The notes below the pieces were generated by a model. That model was not told the DNA's origin. It did no database searches and saw only the letters and a program-made list of their open reading frames with translations. This document shows, piece after piece, positions 25,089 through 35,960 of a stretch of DNA of 64,000 bases. Origin of the DNA: Aquabacterium fontiphilum. Lineage in GTDB: Bacteria > Pseudomonadota > Gammaproteobacteria > Burkholderiales > Burkholderiaceae_C. Location of the stretch: contig NZ_JAAAPN010000009.1 in the NCBI RefSeq assembly GCF_009909205.1, positions 1-64,000 of the forward strand, written 5' to 3'. How positions within the stretch are numbered: position 1 is the first letter of the stretch; each line of letters begins with the position of its first letter. The position numbers and the translations under genes were made by a program.

Positions 25089-25726
25089 GCCTGGCCTCCG
25101 TTGGGGTTGTTCTCAGGCTGGGCCGGCGCCTCGACTTGCGGGGCGACCTTGACCACACGCAGGCGATCGGCCTTCTTGACACGAACCTGCTCGGACGGAT
25201 CCTGGTAGCGCGAATCCTTGCGCTTGCGCAGCGTCAGCGCGATGGCGGCAATCATCGCCACCAGCAAGATGACGGCCGCCACCTGCACCAGGAAGACGTA
25301 CTCGGTGTACATCAGGATGCCCAGCGCCTTGGTGTTGGGCAGCTCGGCGATCTCGGGCGCCATCGGGCGCGCCTCAGGCAGGTCGAAGCCACGCGTCAGC
25401 ACAAAGGCCATCTGCACGGCGATCACGGCGCCGATCAGGCCGGCTACAGGGAAGTGCTTCCAGAAACCCTGACGCAGCGAGTCGATGTTGATGTCGAGCA
25501 TCATCACGACGAACAGGAACAGCACCATCACGGCGCCCACGTACACCAGCACGAGGGTGATCGAGAGGAATTCGGCTTGCAGCAGCATCCACACGCACGA
25601 GGCGCTGAAGAAGGCCAGCACCAGGTGCAGGGCCGCCGTCACGGGGCTCTTCGCGGTGATCACGCGGAAGCCCGCGTAGACCAGCACGAAGGCAAAGGCG
25701 TAGAAAAGTAGGCTCAATGTGTCCAT
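25085..25726 (-). CDS. nuoJ: NADH-quinone oxidoreductase subunit J
   Basis: Membrane subunit of complex I, 213 residues, five spans in the first 165 residues ([57 protein letters not shown]). The conserved third-helix [16 protein letters not shown] region takes part in the coupling path. A hydrophilic tail (about 168-213) is typical of betaproteobacteria. The end overlaps nuoK and the start is three bases from nuoI. Confidence 0.95.
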   Translation of the reverse strand: MDTLSLLFYAFAFVLVYAGFRVITAKSPVTAALHLVLAFFSASCVWMLLQAEFLSITLVLVYVGAVMVLFLFVVMMLDINIDSLRQGFWKHFPVAGLIGAVIAVQMAFVLTRGFDLPEARPMAPEIAELPNTKALGILMYTEYVFLVQVAAVILLVAMIAAIALTLRKRKDSRYQDPSEQVRVKKADRLRVVKVAPQVEAPAQPENNPNGGQA

Positions 25727-25729
25727 GGT

Positions 25730-26224
25730 TCAGCGGTACTTGGCGTCCGCCTCCTTGTTCGCGGCGATTTCCTTCTCATAGCGATCACCCACCGCCAGGA
25801 GCATGTCCTTGGTGAAGTACAGATCGCCACGCTTCTCTCCGTGGTACTCGAAGATGTGGGTTTCAACGATGGCATCGACCGGGCAGCTTTCTTCGCAGAA
25901 GCCGCAGAAGATGCACTTCGTCAGGTCGATGTCGTAGCGCGTGGTGCGGCGCTGGCCGTCGTCGCGCACAGCCGACTCGATCGTGATGGCCATGGCCGGG
26001 CACACGGCTTCGCACAGCTTGCAGGCGATGCAGCGCTCTTCGCCGTTCTCATAGCGGCGCTGGGCGTGCAGGCCGCGGAAACGCGGCGACAGCGGGGTTT
26101 TCTCTTCCGGGAACTGCACGGTGATGTGCGGCTTCAGGAAGTGGCGGCCGGTGATGGCCATGCCTTTGAAGAGCTCGAGCAGGAAAAAGCTCGAGACGAA
26201 TTCCTTGAGGGACGTCGCAGCCAT
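25730..26224 (-). CDS. nuoI: NADH-quinone oxidoreductase subunit I (2 x 4Fe-4S)
   Basis: Peripheral-arm subunit with the two ferredoxin-like clusters N6a and N6b. Both CxxCxxCxxxCP motifs are intact: [12 protein letters not shown] (about residue 62-73) and [12 protein letters not shown] (about 101-112). Its 164 residues match the family. It passes electrons from NuoG toward NuoB. Confidence 0.97.
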   Translation of the reverse strand: MAATSLKEFVSSFFLLELFKGMAITGRHFLKPHITVQFPEEKTPLSPRFRGLHAQRRYENGEERCIACKLCEAVCPAMAITIESAVRDDGQRRTTRYDIDLTKCIFCGFCEESCPVDAIVETHIFEYHGEKRGDLYFTKDMLLAVGDRYEKEIAANKEADAKYR

Positions 26225-26233
26225 GTTGACCCC

Positions 26234-27292
26234 TTACTTCCAGATGTTCCAGGGTGACACCATCCAGGCGCCCACCACCACCAGCCACACCAGCGTGAGC
26301 GGGATGAAGATCTTCCAGCCCAGACGCATGATCTGGTCATAGCGGAAGCGCGGGAACGAGGCACGCACCCACAGGAAGAGCGTGACGATGACGAAAGTCT
26401 TGAGGCCCAGCCAGATCCAACCGGGGATGAAGCTCAGCGCATCCACGGGCGGCAGCCAGCCACCGAAGAACATGGTGGCGGCCAGCGCCGACACCAGGAT
26501 CATGTTGGCGTACTCGGCCAGGAAGAACATCGCGAAGGCCATGCCCGAGTACTCGATCATGTGACCGGCCACGATTTCCGATTCGCCTTCCACCACGTCG
26601 AAGGGGTGGCGGTTGGTTTCGGCCAGACCGGAGATGAAGTACACGACCACGATGGGCAACAACGGCAGCCAGTTCCAAGACAGGAAGTTCAGGCCCATGT
26701 CGGCGAACTGGCCCTTGTCCTGGCTCAGCACGATGTCGCTCATGTTCAGCGAGCCGGCCGTCATCAGCACGATCACGAAACAGAAGCCCATGGCCAGCTC
26801 GTACGACACCATCTGGGCCGATGCACGCATGGCGCCCAGGAAGGCGTACTTCGAGTTCGAGGCCCAGCCGGCGATGATCACGCCATAGACCTCCATCGAG
26901 GTGATGGCCATCAGGAACAGCAAGCCGGCATTGACGTTGGCCAGCGCGACCTCTGGGCCGAAGGGCACGACGGCCCACGCAGCCAGCGCCGGCATGATGG
27001 TCATGACCGGCCCGATGAGGAACAGGCTCTTGTTGGCCGCCGCGGGCAGGATGATCTCCTTGAAGATCAGCTTGACCGCGTCCGCAATTGGCTGCAACAG
27101 ACCGCCAGGACCGGTCCGGTTCGGACCGGGGCGGACCTGCGACCAGCCGATGGCCTTGCGTTCCCACAGCGTGAGGTAGGCCACGCAGCCCAGCAGGGGC
27201 AGCAGCAGCGCCACGATCTTGATGAGGTTCCAGACCACCGGCCAGGCGCCGCCCAGCGTGTCTGCACCGGCGTTGTACAGGGTATCAATCAT
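26234..27292 (-). CDS. nuoH: NADH-quinone oxidoreductase subunit H
   Basis: Membrane subunit that forms part of the quinone chamber, 352 residues with about eight spans. Landmarks are [20 protein letters not shown] (about residue 44-63) and the loop [20 protein letters not shown] (about 221-240), rich in the acidic residues that couple quinone reduction to proton movement. Spacing to nuoG is 18 bases and to nuoI 9. Confidence 0.97.
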   Translation of the reverse strand: MIDTLYNAGADTLGGAWPVVWNLIKIVALLLPLLGCVAYLTLWERKAIGWSQVRPGPNRTGPGGLLQPIADAVKLIFKEIILPAAANKSLFLIGPVMTIMPALAAWAVVPFGPEVALANVNAGLLFLMAITSMEVYGVIIAGWASNSKYAFLGAMRASAQMVSYELAMGFCFVIVLMTAGSLNMSDIVLSQDKGQFADMGLNFLSWNWLPLLPIVVVYFISGLAETNRHPFDVVEGESEIVAGHMIEYSGMAFAMFFLAEYANMILVSALAATMFFGGWLPPVDALSFIPGWIWLGLKTFVIVTLFLWVRASFPRFRYDQIMRLGWKIFIPLTLVWLVVVGAWMVSPWNIWK

Positions 27293-27310
27293 GGTTCACT
27301 CCCCTGCCCT

Positions 27311-29641
27311 TCAAGCTTTCTCGACACGGATGCCACCGAAGGCCGCACCCAGCGCCGACGTGGCGGGATGGCCCGTCGGCACATGCACGACGTTGGCGGG
27401 CAGGCTGGCGTCCAGCACGGCCGCCAACACGGCCGAGACCGGGCCACTCGGGCCTTCCTGCGTCACCTTGACCTGGGCGCCATCGGTCAGACCCAGCTCG
27501 GCCCACAGGGCCTGCGGCAGACCAGCCACCGGCGGCTTGCCATCGGCTGTGGCCTGCAACGAGGGCGCACGGCGCACCAGCGCGTCGGCGCAGTAGATGG
27601 GCACATCCGCCAGGCGCTCCAGGCCGCCGGTCGACGCCGGCAGGGTGATGGCCGCCTGCGTGGCGTTGTTGAGACGGGCGGGCAGCGCAGCCACATCGCC
27701 CAGCGCACGTGCACGCACTTCTTCGGCCGTCTCGAAGGCAAAGCCTTCCAGGCCCAGCATCGTGCCCAGCACGCGCAACACCTTCCAACCCGGACGGGTG
27801 TCGCCCAGCGGACGCACCACACCGTGGAAGCTCTGCACGCGGCCTTCGGCGCTGATGAAGGTACCGGCCGTTTCGGTGAACGGTGAGATGGGCAGCATCA
27901 CGTCGGCGTACTCCGCAGCTGCCTCCGACTTGAACGACGACAACACGATCACCGTCTCGGCTGCGCGGGCAGCCGCCAGCGCGGCAGCCGGGTTGGCGGT
28001 GTCGAACTCGGGCTCGACGCCCATCAGAATCAGGCCCTTGAGCGGCTGACCCGACAGCATCTGCGCGGCGTTCAGGCCGCCTTGCTGGGGCTGTGCACCC
28101 ACCAGGGCTGCGCCCACGGTGTTGGCGCTCTCGCCCAGGAAACCGAACTGCGCGCCGGTCTGCTCGGCCAGCCATTGCGCCAGCGCCTGCAGGCTGGCGG
28201 CCTGCGGATGCTGCGCGGCGGCGTTGCCCAGCAGGATGGCCTTGCGCTGACCCGACAGCAGCGAGGCAGCGATGGCCTTGGCCACGTCGGTCACGTTGCC
28301 GGCGACCGGTGCGCTGACGCCGCGCTCAGCAGCCACGGCTGCAGCCACGTCGGCCAGGGCCTGCACCCAGGCGCTGGGCGCCACGGTCACGCGTTGGGCC
28401 AGAGGCATCAGCCAATCATCGGCCATGCCGCCGATGGCGCTCACCTGTGCGCCGCGACGCGCTGCGTGACGCAGACGCGAGGCAAACAGCGGGTGGTCCT
28501 TGCGCAGGAACGAGCCGACCACCAACGCGCGGTCCAGCGTGCTGAGGTCAGCCACCGGCATGCCCAGCCACTTGACGCCGCTACCTGCGGTGAAGTCGGT
28601 CTGACGCAGGCGCGTGTCGATGTTGTCGCTGCCCAGCCCGCGCACGAGTTGCGCCAGCAGGTAGAGTTCTTCTGCGGTCTGGTGCTCGGAGGCGAGCGCG
28701 CCGATGGCAGAGGCGCCGTGTTCGTTCTTGATGCCCTTGAGGCCGTTGGCCACGTACTCGAGCACCGTCGTCCAGTCGACCTCGCGCCACTGGCCGCCCT
28801 GCTTGATCATGGGCTGGGTCAGGCGCTCGTCGCCGTTGAGCGCTTCGTAGCTGAAGCGGTCACGGTCAGCCAGCCAGCATTCGTTGACGGCCTCGTTCTC
28901 GAGCGGCACCACGCGCATCACCTTGCTGCCCTTGACCTGAACAATCAGGTTGGCGCCAGTGGAATCGTGCGGGCTGACGCTCTTGCGGCGCGACAGCTCC
29001 CAGGTGCGGGCGCTGTAGCGGAAGGGCTTGCTGGTCAGCGCGCCCACCGGGCACAGGTCAATCATGTTGCCCGACAGCTCGGAATCGACCGTCTTGCCCA
29101 CGAAGGTGGTGATCTCGGAATGCTCGCCGCGGTGGGCCATGCCCAGCTCCATGACGCCGGCGATTTCCTGACCGAAGCGCACACAGCGGGTGCACTGGAT
29201 GCAGCGGCTCATCTCTTCCATCGAGATCAGCGGGCCCACATCCTTGGGCATCACCACGCGCTTTTCTTCTTCATAGCGCGAGGCGCTACCGCCGTAGCCC
29301 ACGGCCAGATCCTGCAGCTGGCACTCGCCGCCCTGGTCGCAGATGGGGCAATCCAGCGGGTGGTTGATCAGCAGGAACTCCATCACGCCCTGCTGGGCCT
29401 TGATCGCCTTGTCGCTCTTGGTGCGCACGATCATGCCCTGCGTCACGGGCGTGGCGCAGGCGGGCATGGGCTTGGGCGCCTTCTCGATGTCCACCAGGCA
29501 CATGCGGCAGTTGGCCGCGATGGACAGCTTCTTGTGGTAGCAGAAGTGCGGGATGTGCGTCCCGCACTGTTCGGCAGCCTGCATCACCATGCTGCCTTCC
29601 TGCACCTGGACCTTGCGGCCGTCGATTTCGATTTCAACCAT
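27311..29641 (-). CDS. nuoG: NADH-quinone oxidoreductase subunit G
   Basis: Large Fe-S subunit of the peripheral arm, 776 residues. The N-terminal 2Fe-2S ferredoxin domain has Cys residues in CGTHIPHFCYHKKLS and CRMC (about residues 25-47) and CATPV. Next come a His-containing N5 site (about 92-110) and the CIQCTRC motif with CPVGALTSKPF. The rest resembles a molybdopterin oxidoreductase, without a known cofactor role here. The C-terminal third is less conserved and Ala-rich. Position between nuoF and nuoH is standard. Confidence 0.96.
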   Translation of the reverse strand: MVEIEIDGRKVQVQEGSMVMQAAEQCGTHIPHFCYHKKLSIAANCRMCLVDIEKAPKPMPACATPVTQGMIVRTKSDKAIKAQQGVMEFLLINHPLDCPICDQGGECQLQDLAVGYGGSASRYEEEKRVVMPKDVGPLISMEEMSRCIQCTRCVRFGQEIAGVMELGMAHRGEHSEITTFVGKTVDSELSGNMIDLCPVGALTSKPFRYSARTWELSRRKSVSPHDSTGANLIVQVKGSKVMRVVPLENEAVNECWLADRDRFSYEALNGDERLTQPMIKQGGQWREVDWTTVLEYVANGLKGIKNEHGASAIGALASEHQTAEELYLLAQLVRGLGSDNIDTRLRQTDFTAGSGVKWLGMPVADLSTLDRALVVGSFLRKDHPLFASRLRHAARRGAQVSAIGGMADDWLMPLAQRVTVAPSAWVQALADVAAAVAAERGVSAPVAGNVTDVAKAIAASLLSGQRKAILLGNAAAQHPQAASLQALAQWLAEQTGAQFGFLGESANTVGAALVGAQPQQGGLNAAQMLSGQPLKGLILMGVEPEFDTANPAAALAAARAAETVIVLSSFKSEAAAEYADVMLPISPFTETAGTFISAEGRVQSFHGVVRPLGDTRPGWKVLRVLGTMLGLEGFAFETAEEVRARALGDVAALPARLNNATQAAITLPASTGGLERLADVPIYCADALVRRAPSLQATADGKPPVAGLPQALWAELGLTDGAQVKVTQEGPSGPVSAVLAAVLDASLPANVVHVPTGHPATSALGAAFGGIRVEKA

Positions 29642-29655
29642 GACTATTGCCCAGT

Positions 29656-30999
29656 TCAGATGTAGGCCGGGACCATGCAGGTCTTGTGTTCGATGTGGTG
29701 CACGAACTCATCGCGGTAGTGCTTGATGAACGCGCGCACCGGCATGGCTGCGGCATCGCCCAGCGCACAGATCGTGCGACCCTGGATGTTGTCGGCCACC
29801 GAGTTCAGCATGTCGATGTCCTCCGGGCGCCCCTTGCCGTGCTCGATGCGCTCGACCATGCGCCACAGCCAGCCCGTGCCTTCGCGGCACGGCGTGCACT
29901 GGCCGCAGGATTCATGCATGTAGAAGTACGACAGGCGCAGCAGGCTCTTGACCATGCAGCGGGTCTCGTCCATCACGATGACGGCGCCCGAGCCCAGCAT
30001 GGAGCCGGCCTTGGCGATGGAGTCATAGTCCATCGTGCACTCCATCATGATGTGCGCCGGCAGCACCGGCATGGACGAGCCACCCGGGATCACTGCTTTG
30101 AGCTTGCGGCCGCCGCGCACGCCACCGGCGAGCTCCAGCAGCGTGGCGAAGGGCGTGCCCATCGGGATCTCGTAATTACCGGGACGCTCGACGTCGCCCG
30201 AGATCGAGAACAGCTTGGTGCCGCCGTTGTTGGGCTTGCCCACATTCAGGAAGGCTTCACCGCCGTTGCGGATGATCCAGGGCACCGCCGCGAACGTTTC
30301 GGTGTTGTTGATCGTGGTGGGCTTGCCGTACAGGCCGAAGCTCGCCGGGAACGGCGGCTTGAAGCGGGGCTGGCCCTTCTTGCCTTCGAGCGACTCGAGC
30401 AGCGCGGTTTCTTCACCGCAGATGTAGGCGCCGAAACCGTGGTGGGCATGCAGCTGGAAGCTGAAATCGCTGCCCAGGATGTTGTTGCCCAGCAGGCCGG
30501 CTGCGCGCGCCTCTTCGAGGGCCTCCTCGAAGCGCTCATAGACTTCGAAGATCTCGCCGTGGATGTAGTTGTAGCCCACCGAGATGCCCATGGCATAGGC
30601 CGCAATGGCCATGCCTTCGATCACGATGTGCGGGTTGAAGCGCAGGATCTCGCGGTCCTTGCAGGTGCCCGGCTCGCCTTCGTCGGAATTACAGACCAGG
30701 TACTTCTGGCCCGGGAAAGCGCGCGGCATGAAGCTCCACTTCAGGCCGGTGGGGAAGCCCGCGCCGCCGCGGCCGCGCAGGGCCGAGGCCTTCACTTCGG
30801 CAATGACCTGGTCGGGCGTCATGCCCTCGCCACCGTCCTTGCCGAGGATCTTGCGCAGCGCGGCGTAACCGCCACGGGCTTCATAGTCCTTCAGACGCCA
30901 GTTGTTGCCATCCAGATCAGCATAGATCTGGGGGCTGATGTGGCGACCGTGGAAGATGGTTTCCTTGCCGGTGGCCTGGAATTGGGAGAGGTCAAGCAT
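29656..30999 (-). CDS. nuoF: NADH-quinone oxidoreductase subunit F (FMN, NADH-binding)
   Basis: Catalytic subunit that oxidises NADH through FMN. From the ATG at 30999 ([11 protein letters not shown]) it is 447 residues; the frame remains open farther upstream but that part is antisense-like to nuoE. The nucleotide loop [17 protein letters not shown] (about residue 66-82) and the NADH segment [20 protein letters not shown] (about 180-199) are clear. Cluster N3 ligands lie in [15 protein letters not shown] (about 352-366) with a later Cys. A short 17-base gap separates it from nuoE. Confidence 0.97.
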   Translation of the reverse strand: MLDLSQFQATGKETIFHGRHISPQIYADLDGNNWRLKDYEARGGYAALRKILGKDGGEGMTPDQVIAEVKASALRGRGGAGFPTGLKWSFMPRAFPGQKYLVCNSDEGEPGTCKDREILRFNPHIVIEGMAIAAYAMGISVGYNYIHGEIFEVYERFEEALEEARAAGLLGNNILGSDFSFQLHAHHGFGAYICGEETALLESLEGKKGQPRFKPPFPASFGLYGKPTTINNTETFAAVPWIIRNGGEAFLNVGKPNNGGTKLFSISGDVERPGNYEIPMGTPFATLLELAGGVRGGRKLKAVIPGGSSMPVLPAHIMMECTMDYDSIAKAGSMLGSGAVIVMDETRCMVKSLLRLSYFYMHESCGQCTPCREGTGWLWRMVERIEHGKGRPEDIDMLNSVADNIQGRTICALGDAAAMPVRAFIKHYRDEFVHHIEHKTCMVPAYI

Positions 31000-31016
31000 G
31001 GTGGTCTCTGCCTCGG

Positions 31017-31502
31017 TTACTTGGCGTTGGCCTTGAGCACGTCGATCAGCTGATCGAGCTTGTCGTTGCTCATGTAGCTCACCATCTGGCGGTCGTTGAC
31101 CAGGGCCACCGGCGCATCCGCGCAGGCGCCCAGGCACTCGCAGTGCTGCACAGTGAACAGGCCGTCGGCCGTGGTGCCACCGTCTTGCACGCCCAGCTTC
31201 TCGCACAGGTGCTGCAAGGCCTTCTGGCCGTCGCGCAGTTGGCAAGGCAGGTTGGTGCACACGTTGATCTTGAACTGACCAACGGGCTTCTGGTTGTACA
31301 TGTTGTAGAAGGTGACCACCTCATGCACCGCGATGGCGGGCATGCCGATGTAGTCGGCCACTTCCTGCTCGCTCTCGGGCGAGATCCAGCCACGCTCCTG
31401 CTGGAGGATGGTCAGGCAGGCCATCACGGCGGACTGCCGCTGGTCGGCGGGGTACTTCGCCAGTTCGCGGTCGAACCGCGCTTTGGTTTGTTCGCTCAAC
31501 AT
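31017..31502 (-). CDS. nuoE: NADH-quinone oxidoreductase subunit E
   Basis: A 161-residue thioredoxin-like 2Fe-2S subunit holding cluster N1a. The four Cys ligands are seen in [12 protein letters not shown] (about residues 87-98) and [11 protein letters not shown] (about 127-137). The N-terminal helical domain ([19 protein letters not shown]) is typical. It lies between nuoD and nuoF. Confidence 0.96.
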   Translation of the reverse strand: MLSEQTKARFDRELAKYPADQRQSAVMACLTILQQERGWISPESEQEVADYIGMPAIAVHEVVTFYNMYNQKPVGQFKINVCTNLPCQLRDGQKALQHLCEKLGVQDGGTTADGLFTVQHCECLGACADAPVALVNDRQMVSYMSNDKLDQLIDVLKANAK

Positions 31503-31534
31503 GGGGAATCTGTCTCGCTTGGATGCCGGGCTGC

Positions 31535-32788
31535 TCAGCGGTCGATCTCACCGAACACGATGTCCATCGTGCCGATGATCGCCACCGCATCAGCCAGCAT
31601 GTGGCCACGGGTCATTTCGTCGAGGGCGGCCAGATGGGCAAAGCCCGGGGCACGGATCTTCAGGCGGTAAGGCTTGTTGGCCCCGTCGGACACCAGGTAG
31701 ATACCGAACTCGCCCTTGGGATGCTCGACGGCGGCATAGGCCTCGCCTTCGGGCACGTGAAAGCCTTCGGTGAACAGCTTGAAGTGGTGGATGAGCTCTT
31801 CCATCGACGACTTCATCTTCACGCGCGAAGGCGGTGCCACTTTGTGGTTGTCGGTGATGACCGGGCCCGGGTTGGCACGCAGCCAATCCACGCACTGTTT
31901 GATGATGCGGTTGGACTGACGCAGTTCTTCCACGCGCACCAGATAGCGGTCGTAGCAATCGCCGTTCTTGCCCACGGGGATGTCGAAGTCGACCTGGTCG
32001 TAGACGTCGTAGGGCTGATGCTTGCGCAGATCCCACACGATGCCCGAACCGCGCAGCATGGCGCCAGACAGGCCCAGGTTCATCGCGCGCTCGGGCGTGA
32101 CCACACCGATGCCGACGGTGCGCTGCTTCCAGATGCGGTTATCGGTCAGCAGGGTTTCGTATTCGTCGATCAGCTTGGGGAAGCGCTGGGTGAAGTCCTC
32201 GATGAAATCGAGCAGCGAGCCCTGGCGGTTCTCGTTGAGCTTCGAGATCGCACGCGCGTTGCGGATCTTGCTGGCCTTGTACTGCGGCATGGTATCCGGC
32301 AGGTCGCGATAGACACCGCCCGGACGGAAGTAAGCCGCGTGCATGCGCGCCCCCGAGACCGCTTCGTACATGTCGAACAGGTCTTCCCGCTCGCGGAAGC
32401 AGTAGATGAGGATGTTCATCGCGCCGCAGTCGAACCCGTGACAGCCCAACCACAGCAGGTGGTTCAGCACGCGGGTGATTTCGGAGAACATCACACGGAT
32501 GTACTGTGCGCGCACGGGCACCTCAATGCCCATCATCTTTTCGATGGCCAGGCAGTAGGCGTGCTCGTTGCACATCATCGAGACGTAATCCAGGCGGTCC
32601 ATGTAGGGCAGCGACTGGATGAAGGTCTTGCTTTCGGCCAGTTTCTCGGTGGCGCGGTGCAGCAGGCCGATGTGCGGATCGGCGCGCTGGATGACTTCGC
32701 CGTCGAGCTCGAGCACCAGGCGCAGCACGCCGTGCGCGGCCGGGTGCTGCGGACCGAAGTTCAGGGTGTAGTTCTTGATTTCAGCCAT
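31535..32788 (-). CDS. nuoD: NADH-quinone oxidoreductase subunit D
   Basis: Quinone-site subunit related to the NiFe-hydrogenase large subunit but with no metal centre. Its 417 residues start with [20 protein letters not shown] (about 5-24), whose His residues approach the quinone head group. Later landmarks are [12 protein letters not shown] and the C-terminal [26 protein letters not shown] region. NuoC and NuoD are separate genes here, unlike the fused E. coli NuoCD. The gap to nuoC is two bases. Confidence 0.97.
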   Translation of the reverse strand: MAEIKNYTLNFGPQHPAAHGVLRLVLELDGEVIQRADPHIGLLHRATEKLAESKTFIQSLPYMDRLDYVSMMCNEHAYCLAIEKMMGIEVPVRAQYIRVMFSEITRVLNHLLWLGCHGFDCGAMNILIYCFREREDLFDMYEAVSGARMHAAYFRPGGVYRDLPDTMPQYKASKIRNARAISKLNENRQGSLLDFIEDFTQRFPKLIDEYETLLTDNRIWKQRTVGIGVVTPERAMNLGLSGAMLRGSGIVWDLRKHQPYDVYDQVDFDIPVGKNGDCYDRYLVRVEELRQSNRIIKQCVDWLRANPGPVITDNHKVAPPSRVKMKSSMEELIHHFKLFTEGFHVPEGEAYAAVEHPKGEFGIYLVSDGANKPYRLKIRAPGFAHLAALDEMTRGHMLADAVAIIGTMDIVFGEIDR

Positions 32789-32790
32789 GA

Positions 32791-33402
32791 TCAGTGCAGA
32801 CCACCGTAGTTGTCTTCGCGGATGATGCGCGGCGTGATCTCGCGCGGCTCGATGGTGACGGGCTGGTAGATCACCCGCTTCTGGTCGGGGTCGTAGCGCA
32901 TCTCGACGTAGCCCGTGGTCGGGAAGTCCTTGCGGAACGGGTGGCCGATGAAGCCGTAATCGGTCAGGATGCGGCGCAGGTCGACGTGGCCGTCAAACAC
33001 GATGCCGTACAGGTCGAAGGCTTCGCGCTCGAACCAGTTGGCTGCGTTCCAGATGTCGTTGACCGATGCCACGATCGGGAAGTCGTCGTCCAGCGCGAAC
33101 ACGCGCAGGCGCAGGCGCCAGTTCTTGCTGAGCGACAGCAGGTGGATGACGACCGCAAAGCGCGGGCCGTCGGCATAGATGCTCTCGGCGCCGTCCTTGT
33201 ACTGCGAATAGTCCATGCCGCACAGGTCGATCAGCTGCTCGAAGCGCAGCTCGGCGTGGTCGCGCAGGGTCTGGCAGATGGCGTGATAGTTCGCAGCCGA
33301 GACGGTCAGGGTCAGTTCACCCTTGACGAGGTCGAGGCGCTTGATCTGGTCGCCGAGGACCGACTCCAGGGCCGCTTGCAGGGTGGCGAGTTTCTGGCTC
33401 AT
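32791..33402 (-). CDS. nuoC: NADH-quinone oxidoreductase subunit C
   Basis: A 203-residue peripheral subunit. The core contains [18 protein letters not shown] (about residues 120-137) and [19 protein letters not shown] (about 152-170), the 30-kDa subunit signature. It is not fused with NuoD, as is normal in betaproteobacteria. It has no cofactor. Confidence 0.96.
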   Translation of the reverse strand: MSQKLATLQAALESVLGDQIKRLDLVKGELTLTVSAANYHAICQTLRDHAELRFEQLIDLCGMDYSQYKDGAESIYADGPRFAVVIHLLSLSKNWRLRLRVFALDDDFPIVASVNDIWNAANWFEREAFDLYGIVFDGHVDLRRILTDYGFIGHPFRKDFPTTGYVEMRYDPDQKRVIYQPVTIEPREITPRIIREDNYGGLH

Positions 33403-33417
33403 GCGTGCGCTCTCCGT

Positions 33418-33894
33418 TCAGCGGGCGATGGTGTTTTCGCGGCGGATCTTGGCCTGCAGCTGCAAGATGCCGTAGAGCAATGCCTCGGCCGTCGGGGGGC
33501 AGCCCGGCACGTACACGTCGACCGGCACGATGCGATCACAGCCGCGCACCACCGAGTAGCTGTAGTGGTAGTAACCGCCGCCGTTGGCGCACGAGCCCAT
33601 GGACAGCACCCAGCGGGGCTCGGCCATCTGGTCGTACACCTTGCGCAGGGCGGGCGCCATCTTGTTGCACAGCGTGCCGGCCACGATCATCAGGTCGGAC
33701 TGACGGGGGCTCGGCCGGAACAGCATGCCGAACCGGTCAATGTCGTAGCGGGCCGCGCCCGCGTGCATCATCTCCACCGCGCAGCAGGCCAGCCCGAAGG
33801 TCATGGGCCACAACGACCCCGTCTTGGACCAGTTGATCAGCGAATCAACGGACGTGGTGATGAAGCCCTCTTTGAAGACGCCTTCGATACCCAT
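33418..33894 (-). CDS. nuoB: NADH-quinone oxidoreductase subunit B
   Basis: Carries cluster N2, the last Fe-S centre before quinone. The 158 residues include the tandem Cys pair in [12 protein letters not shown] (about residue 36-47), then [20 protein letters not shown] (about 100-119) and [11 protein letters not shown]. All four N2 ligands are present. The 48-base gap from nuoA is the widest between the early nuo genes. Confidence 0.97.
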   Translation of the reverse strand: MGIEGVFKEGFITTSVDSLINWSKTGSLWPMTFGLACCAVEMMHAGAARYDIDRFGMLFRPSPRQSDLMIVAGTLCNKMAPALRKVYDQMAEPRWVLSMGSCANGGGYYHYSYSVVRGCDRIVPVDVYVPGCPPTAEALLYGILQLQAKIRRENTIAR

Positions 33895-33942
33895 ACTCTT
33901 TACCTCAATCGATGCCGGTCGATGGTGCGTGCGCGACAGGGA

Positions 33943-34305
33943 TCACTCCCAGTCGAGGGCGCCCTTCTTCCATTCGTAGACGAAGCCCACGACCAGGATG
34001 CTCAGGAACAGCATCACGGTGACGAAGCCGGCCATGCCGACGTCCTTGAGCGCCACGGCCCAAGGGAACAAGAACGCGATTTCCAGGTCGAACAGGATGA
34101 ACAGGATGGCGACCAGGTAGTAGCGCACGTCGAATTTCATGCGCGCATCTTCGAATGCCTCGAAGCCGCACTCGTAGGGCGAGTTCTTGGCCTCATCCGG
34201 CCGACGCGGCCCCAGCAGGAAGCCCAGCAACTGTGGGGCCACGCCCACACCGACGCCCACCAGGATGAACAGGATGACGGGCAGGTATTCTTGGAGGTTC
34301 ACCAT
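33943..34305 (-). CDS. nuoA: NADH-quinone oxidoreductase subunit A
   Basis: First gene of the complex I operon, encoding a 120-residue membrane subunit with three spans. Landmarks are [20 protein letters not shown] (about 45-64) and [13 protein letters not shown] (about 74-86), which hold the conserved acidic residues and Cys of the family. An intrinsic terminator lies only 53 bases upstream, so the nuo promoter must lie in or beyond that short gap, or transcription must read through. Confidence 0.96.
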   Translation of the reverse strand: MVNLQEYLPVILFILVGVGVGVAPQLLGFLLGPRRPDEAKNSPYECGFEAFEDARMKFDVRYYLVAILFILFDLEIAFLFPWAVALKDVGMAGFVTVMLFLSILVVGFVYEWKKGALDWE

Positions 34306-34358
34306 GCTGACAGACCTTGGTCAGTTCAAACGGCGTGATTGGAGCACACCGCGCAAAG

Positions 34359-34383
34359 AAAAAGGCGCGCCGGGCGGCTCGCC
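34359..34383 (-). terminator. Intrinsic terminator between tRNA-Leu and nuoA
   Basis: On the minus strand GGCGAGCC pairs with GGCGCGCC around a GCCC loop (one A-G mismatch) and is followed by five T. It would end secG/tRNA-Leu transcription or act as an attenuator of read-through into nuo. A second 6-bp hairpin (CTCAGG/CCTGAG) lies just upstream of it at 34385-34402. Confidence 0.65.
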
Positions 34384-34550
34384 ACTCAGGATTGAACCTG
34401 AGATGACATCACCACCCACAGCGCGCCCGCGTGAGCTCCTGAACCTCGGCCGCCCGATGCACTCGCACCGGGGGGACCACTCCCAGACATCCGCTTTGAT
34501 GTGACAAACGGCGCTGGTCATGGGGAGGGCACAGGACTCGTTGTATCGTT

Positions 34551-34635
34551 TGGTGCCGACGGCGAGACTCGAACTCGCACAGCTTTCGCCACTACCCCCT
34601 CAAGATAGCGTGTCTACCAATTTCACCACGTCGGC
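34551..34635 (-). tRNA. tRNA-Leu (anticodon GAG)
   Basis: The minus strand gives acceptor GCCGACG...CGTCGGC with discriminator A and encoded CCA. The D-arm is GGTGAAATTGGTAGAC, and the anticodon stem CTATC/GGTAG holds loop TTGAGGG, so the anticodon is GAG. A long variable arm and GTTCGAGTC T-loop complete a class II leucine tRNA of 85 nt. Its place between secG and nuoA is a common betaproteobacterial arrangement. Confidence 0.96.
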
Positions 34636-34816
34636 ATGCGTCACAGAGGACAGTGCCGCAGCACCTGCACCTTTGCGGCTCCGGTGTTGCGTGAGGATTG
34701 CTGACCGGAGACTTACATTCTAACCTGTTTTCAGGGCGAACCCGCACAACGTGTGCACGCGGCGTGACAGATTCGCCTCAGCCGACCACCCTCCCGGGTG
34801 GCCGACCGCACCCGGA

Positions 34817-35176
34817 TCATTGCCCAGGGATCAGGGCTGCACCGGAAGCCGGCTTGGCCGCAGATGCGGGCACCGCCGGCGCAACCTGGCTGGCGGCCTG
34901 ATCGAGGATGCTGCTGCCTTCCTGCGCCGCGGGGCGCAGGTTGCCAAAATACGCCAGTGCCAGTGTGCTGGCAAAGAAGATGGTGGCCGCCACCGCCGTG
35001 GAGCGCGACAGGAAGTTGGCGCTGCCGCTGGCGCCAAACAGGCTGCCCGAGGCACCACTGCCGAACGAGGCACCCATGTCGGCGCCCTTGCCGTGCTGCA
35101 CCAGCACCAGACCGATCATGGCCAGCGCCGATGCCACCTGAAGCAACACCATCACGGTGAAGAATGCTTGTTGCAT
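34817..35176 (-). CDS. secG: Preprotein translocase subunit SecG
   Basis: Small membrane partner of SecY and SecE in the Sec translocon. The 119 residues start with a hydrophobic span (FFTVMVLLQVASALAMIGLVL), followed by the conserved QHGKGADMGASFGSGASGSLFG loop (about residues 27-48, glycine-rich), and a second span AVAATIFFASTLALAYFG. The Ala/Pro-rich tail (about 80-119) is an ordinary variable end. It lies between tpiA and tRNA-Leu, the classic order. Confidence 0.94.
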   Translation of the reverse strand: MQQAFFTVMVLLQVASALAMIGLVLVQHGKGADMGASFGSGASGSLFGASGSANFLSRSTAVAATIFFASTLALAYFGNLRPAAQEGSSILDQAASQVAPAVPASAAKPASGAALIPGQ

Positions 35177-35208
35177 GGTTGGAAAGTCTCCGGAAAATCA
35201 GGCGCGGC

Positions 35209-35955
35209 TCAGGCCGCGCGCGCGATGGCGGCAAAGTCGGCTGCCTTCAAAGCGGCACCGCCGATCAGCCCGCCATCGATGTCGGGTTGCGCAAACAGCT
35301 GCGCCGCGTTGTCGGGCTTGACCGAGCCGCCGTACAGCAGCGGCACGGACGCGGCCGACGCGCTGGCGGCAGTCAGGCGCGCCCGCAAGAAGGCATGCAC
35401 CGCCTGAGCCTGCTCGGGCGAAGCCGTCTTGCCGGTGCCGATGGCCCAGACAGGCTCATAGGCCACGACGATGCGCGACAGATCACCACCGAGCGTGTCA
35501 ATGACCGCCTGCAGCTGGCGCGCCACCACCGCCTCGGTCTGGTCGGCCTCGCGCTCGGCGAGCGTTTCACCCACACAGACAATGGGCGTCAGGCCGTGCG
35601 CCAGCGCGGCCTTGGCCTTGTCGGCCACGAGCTGGTCGCTCTCGGTGTGGTAGCTGCGACGCTCCGAGTGTCCGACGATGGCGTACTTGACGCCCAGATC
35701 GGACAGCATCGGGCCAGCGACCTCGCCGGTATAGGCGCCCTGCGCCTGCACGGACACATCCTGCGAGCCGACGGCGATGCCGCTTCCCTGCAGCGCTGCG
35801 GCGACTTCGCCCAGGTAGACGAAGGGTGGGCACACAGCCACGCTGGCGCGCGGCGCCGTGGCGCCCAGGTCAGCCGCCTTGAGCCCGTTGATCAGCTCGG
35901 CATTGAATGCACGGCTGCCGTGCATCTTCCAGTTGCCTACGACCAGCTTCTTCAT
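35209..35955 (-). CDS. tpiA: Triosephosphate isomerase
   Basis: Interconverts dihydroxyacetone phosphate and glyceraldehyde 3-phosphate. I place the start at the ATG giving MKKLVVGNWKMHGS (248 residues). An in-frame GTG three codons earlier (35964) overlaps the pnp stop as GTGA and could also be used. Catalytic residues are in order: Lys in NWKMHG (about 10), His in IVGHSERR (about 96) and Glu in VAYEPVWAIGTGKTA (about 167), with the phosphate loop GGSVKPDNA near the end. It is probably co-transcribed with pnp and secG. Confidence 0.95.
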   Translation of the reverse strand: MKKLVVGNWKMHGSRAFNAELINGLKAADLGATAPRASVAVCPPFVYLGEVAAALQGSGIAVGSQDVSVQAQGAYTGEVAGPMLSDLGVKYAIVGHSERRSYHTESDQLVADKAKAALAHGLTPIVCVGETLAEREADQTEAVVARQLQAVIDTLGGDLSRIVVAYEPVWAIGTGKTASPEQAQAVHAFLRARLTAASASAASVPLLYGGSVKPDNAAQLFAQPDIDGGLIGGAALKAADFAAIARAA

Positions 35956-35960
35956 GGCGC

